Shown here one piece after another: positions 34,708 through 43,968 of a DNA stretch of 64,000 nt (position 1 is its first letter; every line of letters starts with the position of its first letter). Below the pieces are notes generated by a model, which saw only the letters and a program-made list of their open reading frames with translations, had not been told where the DNA came from and searched no databases. Source of the stretch: Spirochaetales bacterium. GTDB taxonomy: Bacteria; Spirochaetota; Spirochaetia; SZUA-6; JAFGRV01. The position numbers and the translations under genes are program-made. The DNA lies in the NCBI GenBank assembly GCA_016930085.1, contig JAFGHO010000028.1, positions 19,004 through 83,003 on the forward strand, read 5' to 3'.

Positions 34708-35397
34708 ATGGGAATTTTTAAGAGAGTATCAGACGTATTCAAGGCAAATATAAATGATTTGATCAGCAAGGCAGAAGATCCGGAAAAAATGCTCAATCAG
34801 ATGATTATCGATATGAACGAACATCTTATTGATGCAAAAAAAGGTGTCGCCTCTGCAATCGCCGATGAAAAAAGACTCGAACGGCAGATGAATGAAAATC
34901 TTCAGAAAGCACAGGAATGGGAAGGCAAGGCAATGATCGCCCTCAAGGCCGGAAAAGAAGATCTTGCAAAACAGGCACTGCTTCGCAAACAGGAGTATGC
35001 GAACTATCATGGTGAGTTAAAACCCCAATGGGAAGCGCAGCACGCCGCAGTGTCGAAACTCAAGGATTCATTACGGGCACTTCAACAGAAAATTGAGGAA
35101 GCCCAGAGAAAGAAGAATATCCTTATTGCACGGGCAAAGAGGGCCGAGACGACAAAGAAAATCCAGCAGACCATGGGCTCGATGGCAAACAATAATGCTT
35201 TTGCCGTGTTCGACAGAATGTCCCAGAAGGTCGACAGAATAGAGGCAGAAGCCGATGCGCTGGGAGAACTCGAAGATATGAGCGCATCATCCGACCTGGA
35301 CAAACAATTCAAGGAACTCGAGTCTTCGGGGACGAGTGCCGACCTCCTTCTCGAGGAATTGAAGGCAAAAATGGACAAAGAAGGCGGCGGGGAGTAA
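34708..35397 (+). CDS. pspA: Phage-shock protein A (PspA/IM30 family)
   Basis: 229 residues, almost entirely helical with long coiled coils. Family marks are the N-terminal amphipathic helix MGIFKRVSDVFKANINDLI, then SKAEDPEKMLNQMIIDMNEH, and the C-terminal EADALGELE region. PspA binds stressed inner membrane as large assemblies and stabilises it. AAAAGGAGG precedes ATG 34708. No PspB, PspC or PspF is in the window; instead its neighbours are STAS, YbjN-like, a winged-helix regulator and a tyrosine phosphatase. Confidence 0.93.
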   Translation: MGIFKRVSDVFKANINDLISKAEDPEKMLNQMIIDMNEHLIDAKKGVASAIADEKRLERQMNENLQKAQEWEGKAMIALKAGKEDLAKQALLRKQEYANYHGELKPQWEAQHAAVSKLKDSLRALQQKIEEAQRKKNILIARAKRAETTKKIQQTMGSMANNNAFAVFDRMSQKVDRIEAEADALGELEDMSASSDLDKQFKELESSGTSADLLLEELKAKMDKEGGGE

Positions 35398-35444
35398 TAG
35401 AAAACAAATTCAGAGTCAATATCATCACCGGCAGTCAATCCCTG

Positions 35445-36038
35445 GTGGAACGAATAAAGTTTTATTTCAGGGAACGTGACGATATTGAGATTCTTTTTTC
35501 CGAAAAACCGCTTACTGAAGACAAAGCGGATATCTATATCGCTCCGGCAGAAGAAATCGAGGCGATTCTGGACCGGAGAAATACGGCGGACAACGGGCTT
35601 CCGATAATCGGATACGGAAGCCCTTCTTATTTACGAAAGGCATTTCTATCAGGGTGTTCGGATTATCTTAAAGACGAGTGGGCGATTGACGAGCTTGATG
35701 TCAGGCTTACCCGTATCAAGAACATCTGTGAAAAGCATTATTCTTTTCCCTGGGGCAGTATCTCCTTCAGGGGAACCGGGGCAATAACTGCCTTGGGAAT
35801 CGCCCCCCTCTCTATACATGAATATAAAATACTTACCCGTTTGCTGAGACAACGGGGAAAAACCGTCAGCAGAGAAGTGTTGTTTTATACGATCTGGAAC
35901 AAAAGAGGAAACACTAAAAGCAGGGTGCTGGATGTCCATATATCCTCTCTCCGTAAAAAATTGACAAAAATAATTCCAAAGCCCGAAGCGGACACATTCA
36001 TAAAAACGATTAAAAACGGAGGATATATGATCCAATGA
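35445..36038 (+). CDS. Receiver-like winged-helix regulator (OmpR/PhoB type, degenerate receiver)
   Basis: 197 residues from GTG 35445, but the frame is open back into pspA. The stretch before the GTG reads FRVNIITGSQSL, which fits the first strand of a receiver domain, so translation probably starts upstream, perhaps at a non-standard codon behind GGGGAG at 35389-35394. The receiver-like part lacks the acidic pocket and phosphoacceptor Asp (IYIAPAEEIE). Residues 110-197 are an OmpR-type winged helix (LSIHEYKILTRLLRQRGKTV, LDVHISSLRKKL, IKNGGYMIQ). It likely binds DNA without phosphorylation. Its stop overlaps the phosphatase ATG. Confidence 0.82.
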   Translation: MERIKFYFRERDDIEILFSEKPLTEDKADIYIAPAEEIEAILDRRNTADNGLPIIGYGSPSYLRKAFLSGCSDYLKDEWAIDELDVRLTRIKNICEKHYSFPWGSISFRGTGAITALGIAPLSIHEYKILTRLLRQRGKTVSREVLFYTIWNKRGNTKSRVLDVHISSLRKKLTKIIPKPEADTFIKTIKNGGYMIQ

Positions 36039-36583
36039 AAAGCTTCTTAACCGAATTGAAAAAAAAACAGAAAAAGCGGCCCCTGCGCATCGTCTTTGTC
36101 TGTACGGCTAACTGTTGCCGTTCACCTGTCGCCGAAATTCTCTTTGAAAAAATGCTTCTCAGTCGATTCAATTCGCTTTCCGATATGAACAGATACATCA
36201 TTATCGAATCCGCCGGCACCTCATATGACGATATGCCGATCTCGCAAAACTCGGCGCACATGCTCATGAGAGAAGAGGGGGTACCGGTACGGCGGTGTCA
36301 GCGGCATCGCGGGAGACTGATCACTAAAATCGAAAAACCCGATCTTATTCTTACGATGACCCGGCAACAAACGGACGCGGTAAAAACATCGGTTCCCCGC
36401 TGGGCCGACCGTGTCTTCACCCTGGGAGGTTTTGTCCGGAATAAGGACGGAGAGTCCGGTTTTGACATCCCGGATCCGATCGGAGGGCCGTTATCGGAAT
36501 ACAGACGAATGAAAGACCGGATAAAATCCGATCTGAAGTTGCTTCTTGAAGAAGCCGGGCTTTCCGGTCTTCTCGATCGATAA
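36035..36583 (+). CDS. Low-molecular-weight protein-tyrosine phosphatase
   Basis: 182 residues. The phosphate loop is VCTANCCRSPVAE, a CX5R motif with nucleophilic Cys and Arg, and the general acid Asp is in DIPDPIGGPLSEYRRM. It would remove phosphate from tyrosine, or arginine as in the YwlE branch. The N-terminus has a basic extension (KKKQKKRP). ATG 36035 overlaps the stop of the upstream regulator gene (ATGA), implying coupled expression. No matching tyrosine kinase lies in the window. Confidence 0.88.
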   Translation: MKSFLTELKKKQKKRPLRIVFVCTANCCRSPVAEILFEKMLLSRFNSLSDMNRYIIIESAGTSYDDMPISQNSAHMLMREEGVPVRRCQRHRGRLITKIEKPDLILTMTRQQTDAVKTSVPRWADRVFTLGGFVRNKDGESGFDIPDPIGGPLSEYRRMKDRIKSDLKLLLEEAGLSGLLDR

Positions 36584-36677
36584 TATCCTGCTGTTGATTC
36601 GGGTATATCCCGGATCAAAAATCATCGTTACGGAAGACGGATTATCAATAATACAGTCTATAAAGGGGTAAAAAAAG

Positions 36678-37013
36678 ATGAAAACAAAGAAGGAGTATGT
36701 TCTGGGAATAATAGCGGCTCCTCAGGATGACGCCGAACATATTGCCAGGGTAATCGTGGAAAAACGCCTTGCCGCGTGCATACAAATCGCCGGTCCGATA
36801 TCGAGTTTTTACTGGTGGAAAGGAAAGGTGGAAAAGGATACAGAAGCCCTCATGTTTATAAAAACAAAAGAAAAATGCACAAAAAGCATAGAGGAGGTCT
36901 TAAAAACGATCCATCCCTACGAGATCCCGGAACTCATCTTTCTACCGATATCGGCCGGACTCCCGTCATATTTCAACTGGATCGATGAAACAGTGTCCGC
37001 TGCGCCGGTTTGA
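36678..37013 (+). CDS. cutA: Divalent-cation tolerance protein CutA
   Basis: 111 residues of the PII-like trimeric CutA1 family. Signatures: IARVIVEKRLAACIQIAGPI, SFYWWKGKVEKDTEALMFIK, and HPYEIPELIFLPISAG. Named for copper tolerance in E. coli; its molecular role is still argued. AAAGGGG lies before ATG 36678. It follows the phosphatase by 94 bp and may still belong to the same transcript. Confidence 0.93.
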   Translation: MKTKKEYVLGIIAAPQDDAEHIARVIVEKRLAACIQIAGPISSFYWWKGKVEKDTEALMFIKTKEKCTKSIEEVLKTIHPYEIPELIFLPISAGLPSYFNWIDETVSAAPV

Positions 37014-37254
37014 TTACAGCGACGGGAAGAATATACCGAATACGGGGCTTTTTCGCTGGCAATATTGGATTAATTGTATTATCCTTCATAGAAGGAGGGA
37101 TATGTCTCACATCTTTTTATATCGAACGGATGCATCAGCAGCCGGATAAAAAAGCAACGCGGTGAAAATAAATATAAATTATCCTAGTATTCCCGGAATA
37201 CCGGAACAGTGGTGTGGACATTGTGGGGGATTATCTTATATTAAGGAGCCTGAA

Positions 37255-37899
37255 ATGAAGAAATCTATTATTATCGTTATCGTTATCATGACTGCTTTTT
37301 TTCTCGCGTCCTGTTTGGGGGTTGAAAGCAGGATCAAACTCAATGCCGATGGTTCGGGCCATATCTTTTTCTCGTACAGGATCTCGCAGATGCTGCTCAA
37401 TATGGGAAAAGAGGCTGAAGGCGAAGGCGAGGAATCGTCTGCAGAGGGAGGAAGCGACATGCCGCTTCCCATTACCAAGGAAGATTTTGAGGAACAGGTC
37501 GAAGGCATTGAAGGATTGCGTGTGGTCAATGTAACACAGGAAGAGAATGAAAAGGATCTCATAATCAATGCGGAACTCGAGTTCGATAATGTCGAAAAAC
37601 TCAATGACTCTGAAACCTTCTCCGAATGGACGATCAGTTATAAAAAAGAAGGGGGAACATATATCTACAAGCAACTCATCACCGAGGGGTCGGAGGAAGA
37701 TGTCGATGAAGAGAGTATCGCGATGATCGAGTCGATGTTCGCCGGTTACGAACTGGCATTCAGCGTCGAAACCCCGAAACCGATCAAGGAACATAATATC
37801 GGTGAGCTTTCCGCCGACAAAAAGACCTGTACTTACCGCATTCCCATATCCAATATGATGTCGGTAAAGGACAGGCTTGAACTCATTATCAAGTGGTAA
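37255..37899 (+). CDS. DGSG-type lipoprotein (LppM-like), copy 2
   Basis: 214 residues. Signal peptide with lipobox LASC (KKSIIIVIVIMTAFFLASC). The mature start LGVESRIKLNADGSGHIFFS parallels the lipoprotein at 12545, followed by a helix, an acidic Gly/Glu/Ser stretch, and beta-rich segments ending DRLELIIKW. ATG 37255 with AAGGAG 7 bp upstream is preferred over the frame from 37162. Likely envelope lipoprotein, function unknown. Confidence 0.78.
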   Translation: MKKSIIIVIVIMTAFFLASCLGVESRIKLNADGSGHIFFSYRISQMLLNMGKEAEGEGEESSAEGGSDMPLPITKEDFEEQVEGIEGLRVVNVTQEENEKDLIINAELEFDNVEKLNDSETFSEWTISYKKEGGTYIYKQLITEGSEEDVDEESIAMIESMFAGYELAFSVETPKPIKEHNIGELSADKKTCTYRIPISNMMSVKDRLELIIKW

Positions 37900-37933
37900 G
37901 ATAACGAGTGAAGAGCTGTTTCCCTTTATTGAA

Positions 37934-37975
37934 CGGGCATTACCGGGGAGGAGAGATACCCGCCGGTAATGCCCG
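37934..37975. repeat. Perfect 13-bp inverted repeat behind the lipoprotein gene
   Basis: CGGGCATTACCGG (37934-37946) and CCGGTAATGCCCG (37963-37975) pair perfectly around a 16-nt loop. No T-run follows, so it may act as an RNA 3'-end stabiliser or a weak terminator between the lipoprotein and chemoreceptor genes. Confidence 0.8.
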
Positions 37976-38005
37976 AAACGGGAATAAAAATATATTCAAA
38001 ATGGT

Positions 38006-40282
38006 TTGCATATGTGCCGCGGACGACTATACTTTAATTTTGTGAGTCCCTTAATAAAAAGTTTACTACATTTATTCATTTTGCTTTCATTCACGGTTCC
38101 GGCAGCCGGAGATACGATTCACTCGATTGAAAAAAGAACCGCAGTTTCATCGACATGGCGTTTCAGATTCGACGACCATCCACGATACAAAAACACCGGG
38201 TTTGACGATGCAGGCTGGAAAAAAGGTGTGCTTCCCTACAAGGCGGACCTCGATACATCAAAACCGCACGACGCCCTGTTTCTCTGGATTCGGGGTTCTT
38301 TCACCGTTACCAAACGCCTTGAGGGTGAAAAAATCTTTCTGCTTTTGGGGAAAACTTTCGGAGCGGTCGAAGTATTTGTCAATGGCGTCCTCACGGGGTT
38401 TCACGGAAGCTTTCCGCCTGATTTTAATTTTGACGATGCATCTCTCAAACAGTACGCCATACCTCCGGAAATCGTCCGCTACGACGAACCCAACCTCATC
38501 GCGGTAAGGATGTTTCATGAATACGGAAAGTTCGAGATACCCGAAATTTCAATCGGCAATTATGATGAATACATTTTCGACGGCATGGTACTCAACTTCA
38601 TCAATGTGGAAATATACCGGATTTTCAGCGCGCTTTGCCTTATACTCGGCGGTTATTACATCCTTCACTATGCTTTCCGCAGAAAAGAAAAAACCAACCT
38701 TTATTTCGCACTCACCAATATCTGTTTCTCCCTTTATTTTCTCAATATGGGTCTCGAGGTTAGCTTTCTGCCTTACCGGATTGCGGGTGCCTTTTCCCAA
38801 TCGTTTCTTCCACTTTTCTTTGGGTTGCTCGTCGTGTTTTTCGTTAATTACCTTCATATATGCGACAATACATGGTTCAAACGGATCATCATGGCCAAGG
38901 CTGTCCTTCTCTCTCTTCTTTTCTATCTGAACGCGGGATCGAGGGACATCATCCCGAACCTGTTCACCCTGGTACTTATCCCTTCCGGACTCGAACTTGT
39001 CTTTCTTGTGGTTATTTCCGTTATCGCGGTCATCCGTCAAAACCGGGACGCCATCCCCATCATGATCGGCTCATTCATCGGTTTCGTTTTAGGGATGCAT
39101 GACATGATCTGTCAGATTTCCGGTACAACTCCGATCGCGTGGCTTCAGGGCACGGGTATTTTCTTCTTCAATATGTCGATGTTCGTTTCTTTATCGATAA
39201 AAACGATCCGCGCGTTCAAAGATCTTGAAATATATTCGGCCGAAATTTCACGAAAAACCGGCGAACTCAGAACATATATCGAAAACATCCGGGAAGTATC
39301 CGAAACCGTATCAAATTTGAGCAAAACACTCGGGGAAAGTATCGCGTCCGCTTCCGCCTCGATCCGGGAAATGACATCACGGTCGGCTTGTATTTCCGAT
39401 GACATGAAACAGCAAAATGATGTGGTGAATAAAACCGAGGAAATGGTAATGTTACTCCTTGATTCGCTGGAAGGGATCTATAAAGGACTCGAAGCGCAGA
39501 CGGAACAGGTCACTCATACATCGGCGACAATTAATCAGATGCTTAAAAACACGGGTGTTATATCAAAAAATGTCGAATTCACATCGGAATTCGTGAGTCA
39601 GCTCGAAGAAATGACGGGGAAAGGTGAAAAGGCGGTCCTTAAGTCCGCCAGGTCGATAGAGGAAATCATGGACGTTTCCTTTAACGCGAATAAAATCATC
39701 GATGCGGTGAGTGATCTCGCGGAACAGACCAACATTCTGGCCATTAACGCGGCCATCGAAGCTGCCCATGCGGGCAATTACGGAACCGGTTTTGCCGTCG
39801 TCGCAGGAGAAATAAAACGGCTAGCGGGCGGTTCGGCGGAACGTTCGGCGGAAATTCTCAAGCACATAACAAGCATCATCCGCAAAATCGAGGAGGGGGT
39901 TTCGACAAACAACCAGGTCATCGAAATATTCAAGGCAATCAGCGGCAAAACCGCTTCAACCGTCGACCAGGTGCAATCCATATACACGGCGATTCTCGAA
40001 CAAAAAACGGCCAGCGAACAGGTACTGCATTCACTGGAAAGGCTGAGTACGACATCACAGGAAATAAAACAACAGGCGGACAAACAAAGTTCGGGAAGCA
40101 GGATCATCCGAGGACACATTGAAGGGTTGGTCGATTCCACGACAAACGTCATGAACGCGGTCGCGAGCATATCGACGGAGATCAGCGAAATGGTAAACAA
40201 TATAAGTCATATTAAAGGGATCATGACGGAAAGCATGAAGATCACCGACCGGTTGAAAGACCTTCTTCGAGATACATCATAA
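38006..40282 (+). CDS. Methyl-accepting chemotaxis protein with 7TMR-DISM-like sensor
   Basis: About 750 residues. Signal peptide (LIKSLLHLFILLSFTVPAAG), then an extracytoplasmic jelly-roll domain of about 170 residues resembling glycosidase sugar-binding modules (WRFRFDDHPRYKNTGFDDAG, FLLLGKTFGAVEVFVNGVLT), seven membrane helices (about 205-400) of the 7TMR-DISM type, and a cytoplasmic MCP signalling hairpin (LAEQTNILAINAAIEAAHAG, GFAVVAGEIKRLA). It should signal to CheA/CheW, probably in response to a carbohydrate. No HAMP. The start may be TTG 38006, ATG 38012 or GTG 38042. Confidence 0.88.
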   Translation: MHMCRGRLYFNFVSPLIKSLLHLFILLSFTVPAAGDTIHSIEKRTAVSSTWRFRFDDHPRYKNTGFDDAGWKKGVLPYKADLDTSKPHDALFLWIRGSFTVTKRLEGEKIFLLLGKTFGAVEVFVNGVLTGFHGSFPPDFNFDDASLKQYAIPPEIVRYDEPNLIAVRMFHEYGKFEIPEISIGNYDEYIFDGMVLNFINVEIYRIFSALCLILGGYYILHYAFRRKEKTNLYFALTNICFSLYFLNMGLEVSFLPYRIAGAFSQSFLPLFFGLLVVFFVNYLHICDNTWFKRIIMAKAVLLSLLFYLNAGSRDIIPNLFTLVLIPSGLELVFLVVISVIAVIRQNRDAIPIMIGSFIGFVLGMHDMICQISGTTPIAWLQGTGIFFFNMSMFVSLSIKTIRAFKDLEIYSAEISRKTGELRTYIENIREVSETVSNLSKTLGESIASASASIREMTSRSACISDDMKQQNDVVNKTEEMVMLLLDSLEGIYKGLEAQTEQVTHTSATINQMLKNTGVISKNVEFTSEFVSQLEEMTGKGEKAVLKSARSIEEIMDVSFNANKIIDAVSDLAEQTNILAINAAIEAAHAGNYGTGFAVVAGEIKRLAGGSAERSAEILKHITSIIRKIEEGVSTNNQVIEIFKAISGKTASTVDQVQSIYTAILEQKTASEQVLHSLERLSTTSQEIKQQADKQSSGSRIIRGHIEGLVDSTTNVMNAVASISTEISEMVNNISHIKGIMTESMKITDRLKDLLRDTS

Positions 40283-41195
40283 TCTTTGCCAGCACCCGTT
40301 CGTGGGTTTGCCGCGTCGTTTCGTTCTTCCCGGCGGGGACGATATCCGGCGATTCATACGACGGCAATTCGATATCGACGGACGTTATCCCGTTTTCGCC
40401 GCACCAATTGATGAGTTCACCCGTCACGTGGTTTGAAGTTATCCATGTGTTCAAATAAGTATATCCGGCGGTTTCGGCGATCCGGGCAGCAAATCGAACG
40501 GTTTCTTCATCCGGCTTGCCATAGAACCGGTATCCCGGCTGTACCGAGCCGTTTTTATACGCCGAGTGATACGAGATGAGATATACCTTCTTTACCTTCC
40601 TCTTTACTTCGTCAAGAAGCCAGTCGACTATCGCCCGGACTTCCGGTTCGGAAGCAGGAGTTTGCCCCCCGCTTCCTTCGATCCTCCTGAATGGGGATAT
40701 CGCGTCACTCCTCCAGTTCGAAGTGGGAAAATTCCTGTTGAGATCCACACCGTGGATATTCTTCCGGCCGGATTGTTCAAAACCATCGGGATTCAGGAGG
40801 GGGACGAAAAAAAGGCGCAGGGGGCGCGGAACGAGATTCGGTTTTTCCGTGTATATACCCATCAGATCACCGACGAGCGCGGCGGTGTTCCGCTCATTTC
40901 CGTGTATCCCCCCGATAACGACAAGACCGGTTTCATATCCCGCGCCCACTTCGACGACCTTTATGGATTTATCGTTAACGGATTGCCCGATGATCGAAGA
41001 AGCAACCAGACAGGCGGCGCTGCTCGACCGATTCATCTGGATGTAATCGCGGCCTCTTTCTTTATCCCCCGGATTTATACAGGAGCAGATCACGGGAAGC
41101 ACAGCGAAAATAAAAACAAGCCGCAACCACCCTGTTTTTACCCCGTGTTTTATCGGACAACACGTCATATTCGAAAAAAACATCATGGCTACCAT
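40242..41195 (-). CDS. M14-family zinc carboxypeptidase, exported
   Basis: About 310 residues. A signal segment (RLVFIFAVLPVICSC) ends in a lipobox-like Cys, so a lipoprotein is likely. Zinc ligands: HGNE in VIGGIHGNERNTAALVG and His in LISYHSAYKNG; substrate Arg in GVDLNRNFPTSNW; catalytic Glu in SVDIELPSYESP. It resembles M14 enzymes acting on peptidoglycan peptides. Start uncertain among in-frame ATGs at 41195, 41183 and 41168. It overlaps the chemoreceptor gene by 41 bp tail to tail. Confidence 0.85.
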   Translation of the reverse strand: MVAMMFFSNMTCCPIKHGVKTGWLRLVFIFAVLPVICSCINPGDKERGRDYIQMNRSSSAACLVASSIIGQSVNDKSIKVVEVGAGYETGLVVIGGIHGNERNTAALVGDLMGIYTEKPNLVPRPLRLFFVPLLNPDGFEQSGRKNIHGVDLNRNFPTSNWRSDAISPFRRIEGSGGQTPASEPEVRAIVDWLLDEVKRKVKKVYLISYHSAYKNGSVQPGYRFYGKPDEETVRFAARIAETAGYTYLNTWITSNHVTGELINWCGENGITSVDIELPSYESPDIVPAGKNETTRQTHERVLAKIMMYLEEGLSTGR

Positions 41196-41232
41196 TGGCT
41201 TCCCGCGGCTGCGACCGCGCCGTTTTCCCCTG

Positions 41233-42543
41233 TCACATGAGTTCCTTAATCTTCTCGATACACAATCCCCTGGGAACGCAAACCTGGTTTCTTGTGCCGA
41301 GGTGTTTTATCGTCACGTTTCCTTCCCTTAATTCATCTTCGCCGAGTATGAGGAGAATAGTGAATCCTTTCTTTTCCGCGAAGCGTATCTGTTTGGTAAA
41401 CTTGTCATTCTCCGCCAGATATATCGCGTTTGCAATATCGGCCTGACGAAGTTCATCCGAGAGTTTGAAATAATGTTCCGACGGCATACCAAGAAACCGT
41501 GTAATGAGTACCTTTTTCCGGTTTTTGATATCTTCGGGGATAAGACGATGAAGCTCGAGAAAATGCTGAAATGTCACATCACCCAGACCGAATCCGATCC
41601 CGGAAATCGAAATGTCCTTGAACATACCCACAAGATTGTCGTATCGCCCGCCTCCGAAAAGACTTCTTCTGTTTTCGGATGAGGTGTCGTACACCTCGAA
41701 AACGGTTCCCGTATAATAATCGAACCCCCTGATAATGGAAAAATCAAACCCGCCGTATCTATCCAGCCCCGTCTTCTGAAGAAGAAGAAAAAGCCTGTAA
41801 AGTTCCCTGGCCCCTTCGGAATCGATTCCCATCCTCCCGGCGATATCTGCAAAACTCAGTGTAAATATCTCCTCGAGTTTGTCGATTGTTTTTGCCGATA
41901 GTCCGATATCTTTGAGCCATCCGCGGTAGGTCTCCGGTGCGATCTTGGATTTTTTATCCACTGCTTTCGAAATAATCCCCACCTGATCCTGCTTTATTTT
42001 GAGAATATCGGTAAGCACATCATTGAAAAATTTCCGGTTGCTGATCTTTATCCTGAACATCGTTTCATCCGCCTGAAACGCCCGCATGATCGAGATAATA
42101 ACCGATACGATTTCAACATCCGCCTCGATCGCATCCGAACCGAAAATATCCACATTCACCTGCCAGTGTTCCCTCAGACGCCCTTTCTGCGGTTTTTCGT
42201 ACCGCAGAAAATTTGCAACACTGTACCAGCGAAGGGGAAACGTGAGGGACTCGAGCCGTGCCGCGACCATGCGTGCGACCGAAGGGGTCATCTCCGGCCG
42301 GATGGCAACCTTACGCCCTCCTTTGTCTTCAAAAAGGTAAAGCTGTTCTTTTGCGACTTCGTCCCCGCTTTTTGCGGCATAGATATCAAACGGTTCAAGA
42401 AGCGGACTGTGGTATTCTTCATACCCGTAGCTTTCCACGACGTGACGGACCGTTGAAAAGTACCAGTTACGGTACACCATGTCATCCGGATAAAAATCAC
42501 GGGTTCCCTTATACGATTTATCGGACAATCTGTTGCTTTCCAT
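41233..42543 (-). CDS. hisS: Histidyl-tRNA synthetase
   Basis: 436 residues, class II synthetase charging tRNA-His. Motif 1 region GTRDFYPDDM, motif 2 WYSVANFLRYEKPQKGRLRE, the histidine motifs DRYGGFDFSIIRGFDYYTGT and SLFGGGRYDNLVG, and motif 3 GIGFGLGDVTF are all present, followed by the anticodon-binding domain. It begins at ATG 42543 with a promoter at 42596. Confidence 0.94.
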   Translation of the reverse strand: MESNRLSDKSYKGTRDFYPDDMVYRNWYFSTVRHVVESYGYEEYHSPLLEPFDIYAAKSGDEVAKEQLYLFEDKGGRKVAIRPEMTPSVARMVAARLESLTFPLRWYSVANFLRYEKPQKGRLREHWQVNVDIFGSDAIEADVEIVSVIISIMRAFQADETMFRIKISNRKFFNDVLTDILKIKQDQVGIISKAVDKKSKIAPETYRGWLKDIGLSAKTIDKLEEIFTLSFADIAGRMGIDSEGARELYRLFLLLQKTGLDRYGGFDFSIIRGFDYYTGTVFEVYDTSSENRRSLFGGGRYDNLVGMFKDISISGIGFGLGDVTFQHFLELHRLIPEDIKNRKKVLITRFLGMPSEHYFKLSDELRQADIANAIYLAENDKFTKQIRFAEKKGFTILLILGEDELREGNVTIKHLGTRNQVCVPRGLCIEKIKELM

Positions 42544-42595
42544 AGTTATATCCTTATTGCTTTATTTCCGGTATCGGCTCGATTTATATTGAATC

Positions 42596-42624
42596 ACTAT
42601 AAAAAGTAGCGGTGATTTGGTCAA
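42596..42624 (-). promoter_or_regulatory. hisS promoter
   Basis: Minus-strand TTGACC (42619-42624), 17-bp spacer and TATAGT (42596-42601), the same hexamers and spacing as the helicase promoter at 11056. Confidence 0.65.
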
Positions 42625-42642
42625 GCGGCTAAGAAAAGGCCA

Positions 42643-43797
42643 TTATTTCGCCAGCTCCGGGAACGTCTCCCCTTCTCCCAGAACGCGGTGTATCTTCGAC
42701 ATCCATTCGCTTATATTAATCCCCTGCGGACACAGTTCTTCACACTGACCGCACGCCGTACATTGATCGGCCCGTTTGTTTTTCGGCATGTTTCGATACC
42801 CTACCCGGACCTCTCCTGGACTTTCATACATGACGCCGTCATTATAGAGTGACATATTCCATGGAATATCGATCCCGGACGGACACGGCATACAATACCG
42901 GCACATCGTGCAGGGAATCGGACAGTACCGTTTATATGCCGCCCTGACTCTCTCGTACAATGCATGTTCTTCATCAGAGAGATTGTTTTGCAGGGCACGG
43001 CCGGCATAAAGAAGGTTTTCGCGTACATGGCGGGGAGAACTCATTCCACTCAGAACGGTGGTGACCTCGGGCTGATCCCACAACCATCGAAGCGCCCATT
43101 CCACCGGTGTACGCTTTGTGTGCGCGACATCCCATATCGAACCGATGTGCGGGGGAGACTCAACGAGTTTTCCGCCTAAAAGTGGTTCCATCACGACCAC
43201 CGCCATTCCTTTCGATGCCGCATGAAGAAGCCCTCTTTTCCCCGCCTGGTTGTCGACGTCGATGTAATTGTACTGAATCTGGCAGAATGTCCACTCGTAA
43301 TCATCGGTTATATGGATAAAATCCTTGTATTCTCCGTGGAATGAAAATCCCAGATATCGTATCGATCCATCCGATATCTTTTTCTCGGCCCATTCCACTG
43401 CGCCGCATTGCTTTAGTCGAGCCCAGCTTTCCCCGTTCAAAGCGTGAAAAAGATAAAAATCGATCGTATCCGTTTTCAGCTTCCCACGCTGTTCGTTGAA
43501 AATTCGTTCACAGTCATCCTGCGTTTTTACAAGCCATGGGGGGAGTTTCGTCGCGAGCATCACGTTTTTCCCGTAACCGTCGCCGAGTATTTTTCCCAAA
43601 AAAGACTCGCTTTTTTTATTATGATACGGATACGCCGTATCAAAATAGTTTACACCGTTATCGATCGCCGTATGAATCATTTCCGTTGCCGTTTCTTCGT
43701 CGATTTCCCCGGTATCCTTTACCATGGGTAGTCTCATCGCGCCAAAACCCAGTATCGATACGTCGATATCCAGTTTGCCGAATTTGTTATATCGCAT
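42643..43797 (-). CDS. Aldo/keto reductase with C-terminal 4Fe-4S ferredoxin domain
   Basis: 384 residues. The (beta/alpha)8 barrel keeps the catalytic set: Asp/Tyr in NYFDTAYPYHNKKSE, Lys in LATKLPPW, and a His in YLFHALN. The C-terminal 90 residues have cysteine clusters CTMCRYCMPCPSGI and CTACGQCEELCPQGI, typical of ferredoxin-fused AKRs found in anaerobes. The substrate is unknown and electrons may go through the clusters. Probably cytoplasmic. Confidence 0.9.
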   Translation of the reverse strand: MRYNKFGKLDIDVSILGFGAMRLPMVKDTGEIDEETATEMIHTAIDNGVNYFDTAYPYHNKKSESFLGKILGDGYGKNVMLATKLPPWLVKTQDDCERIFNEQRGKLKTDTIDFYLFHALNGESWARLKQCGAVEWAEKKISDGSIRYLGFSFHGEYKDFIHITDDYEWTFCQIQYNYIDVDNQAGKRGLLHAASKGMAVVVMEPLLGGKLVESPPHIGSIWDVAHTKRTPVEWALRWLWDQPEVTTVLSGMSSPRHVRENLLYAGRALQNNLSDEEHALYERVRAAYKRYCPIPCTMCRYCMPCPSGIDIPWNMSLYNDGVMYESPGEVRVGYRNMPKNKRADQCTACGQCEELCPQGINISEWMSKIHRVLGEGETFPELAK

Positions 43798-43968
43798 TGA
43801 CCTTGCTCCTCATATCATACATATTAATGAAATATCCGGTAAAAGACAACACCCTGCCGGTATGCGCGGCGATGCGCCCGAAACATTCGGACGGACGTGT
43901 TCGCCCCCGGAATATTTTCCCTTTTTTCACGGCATTATATTCCGATATTTAGGAAAGGAGTATGCCCT

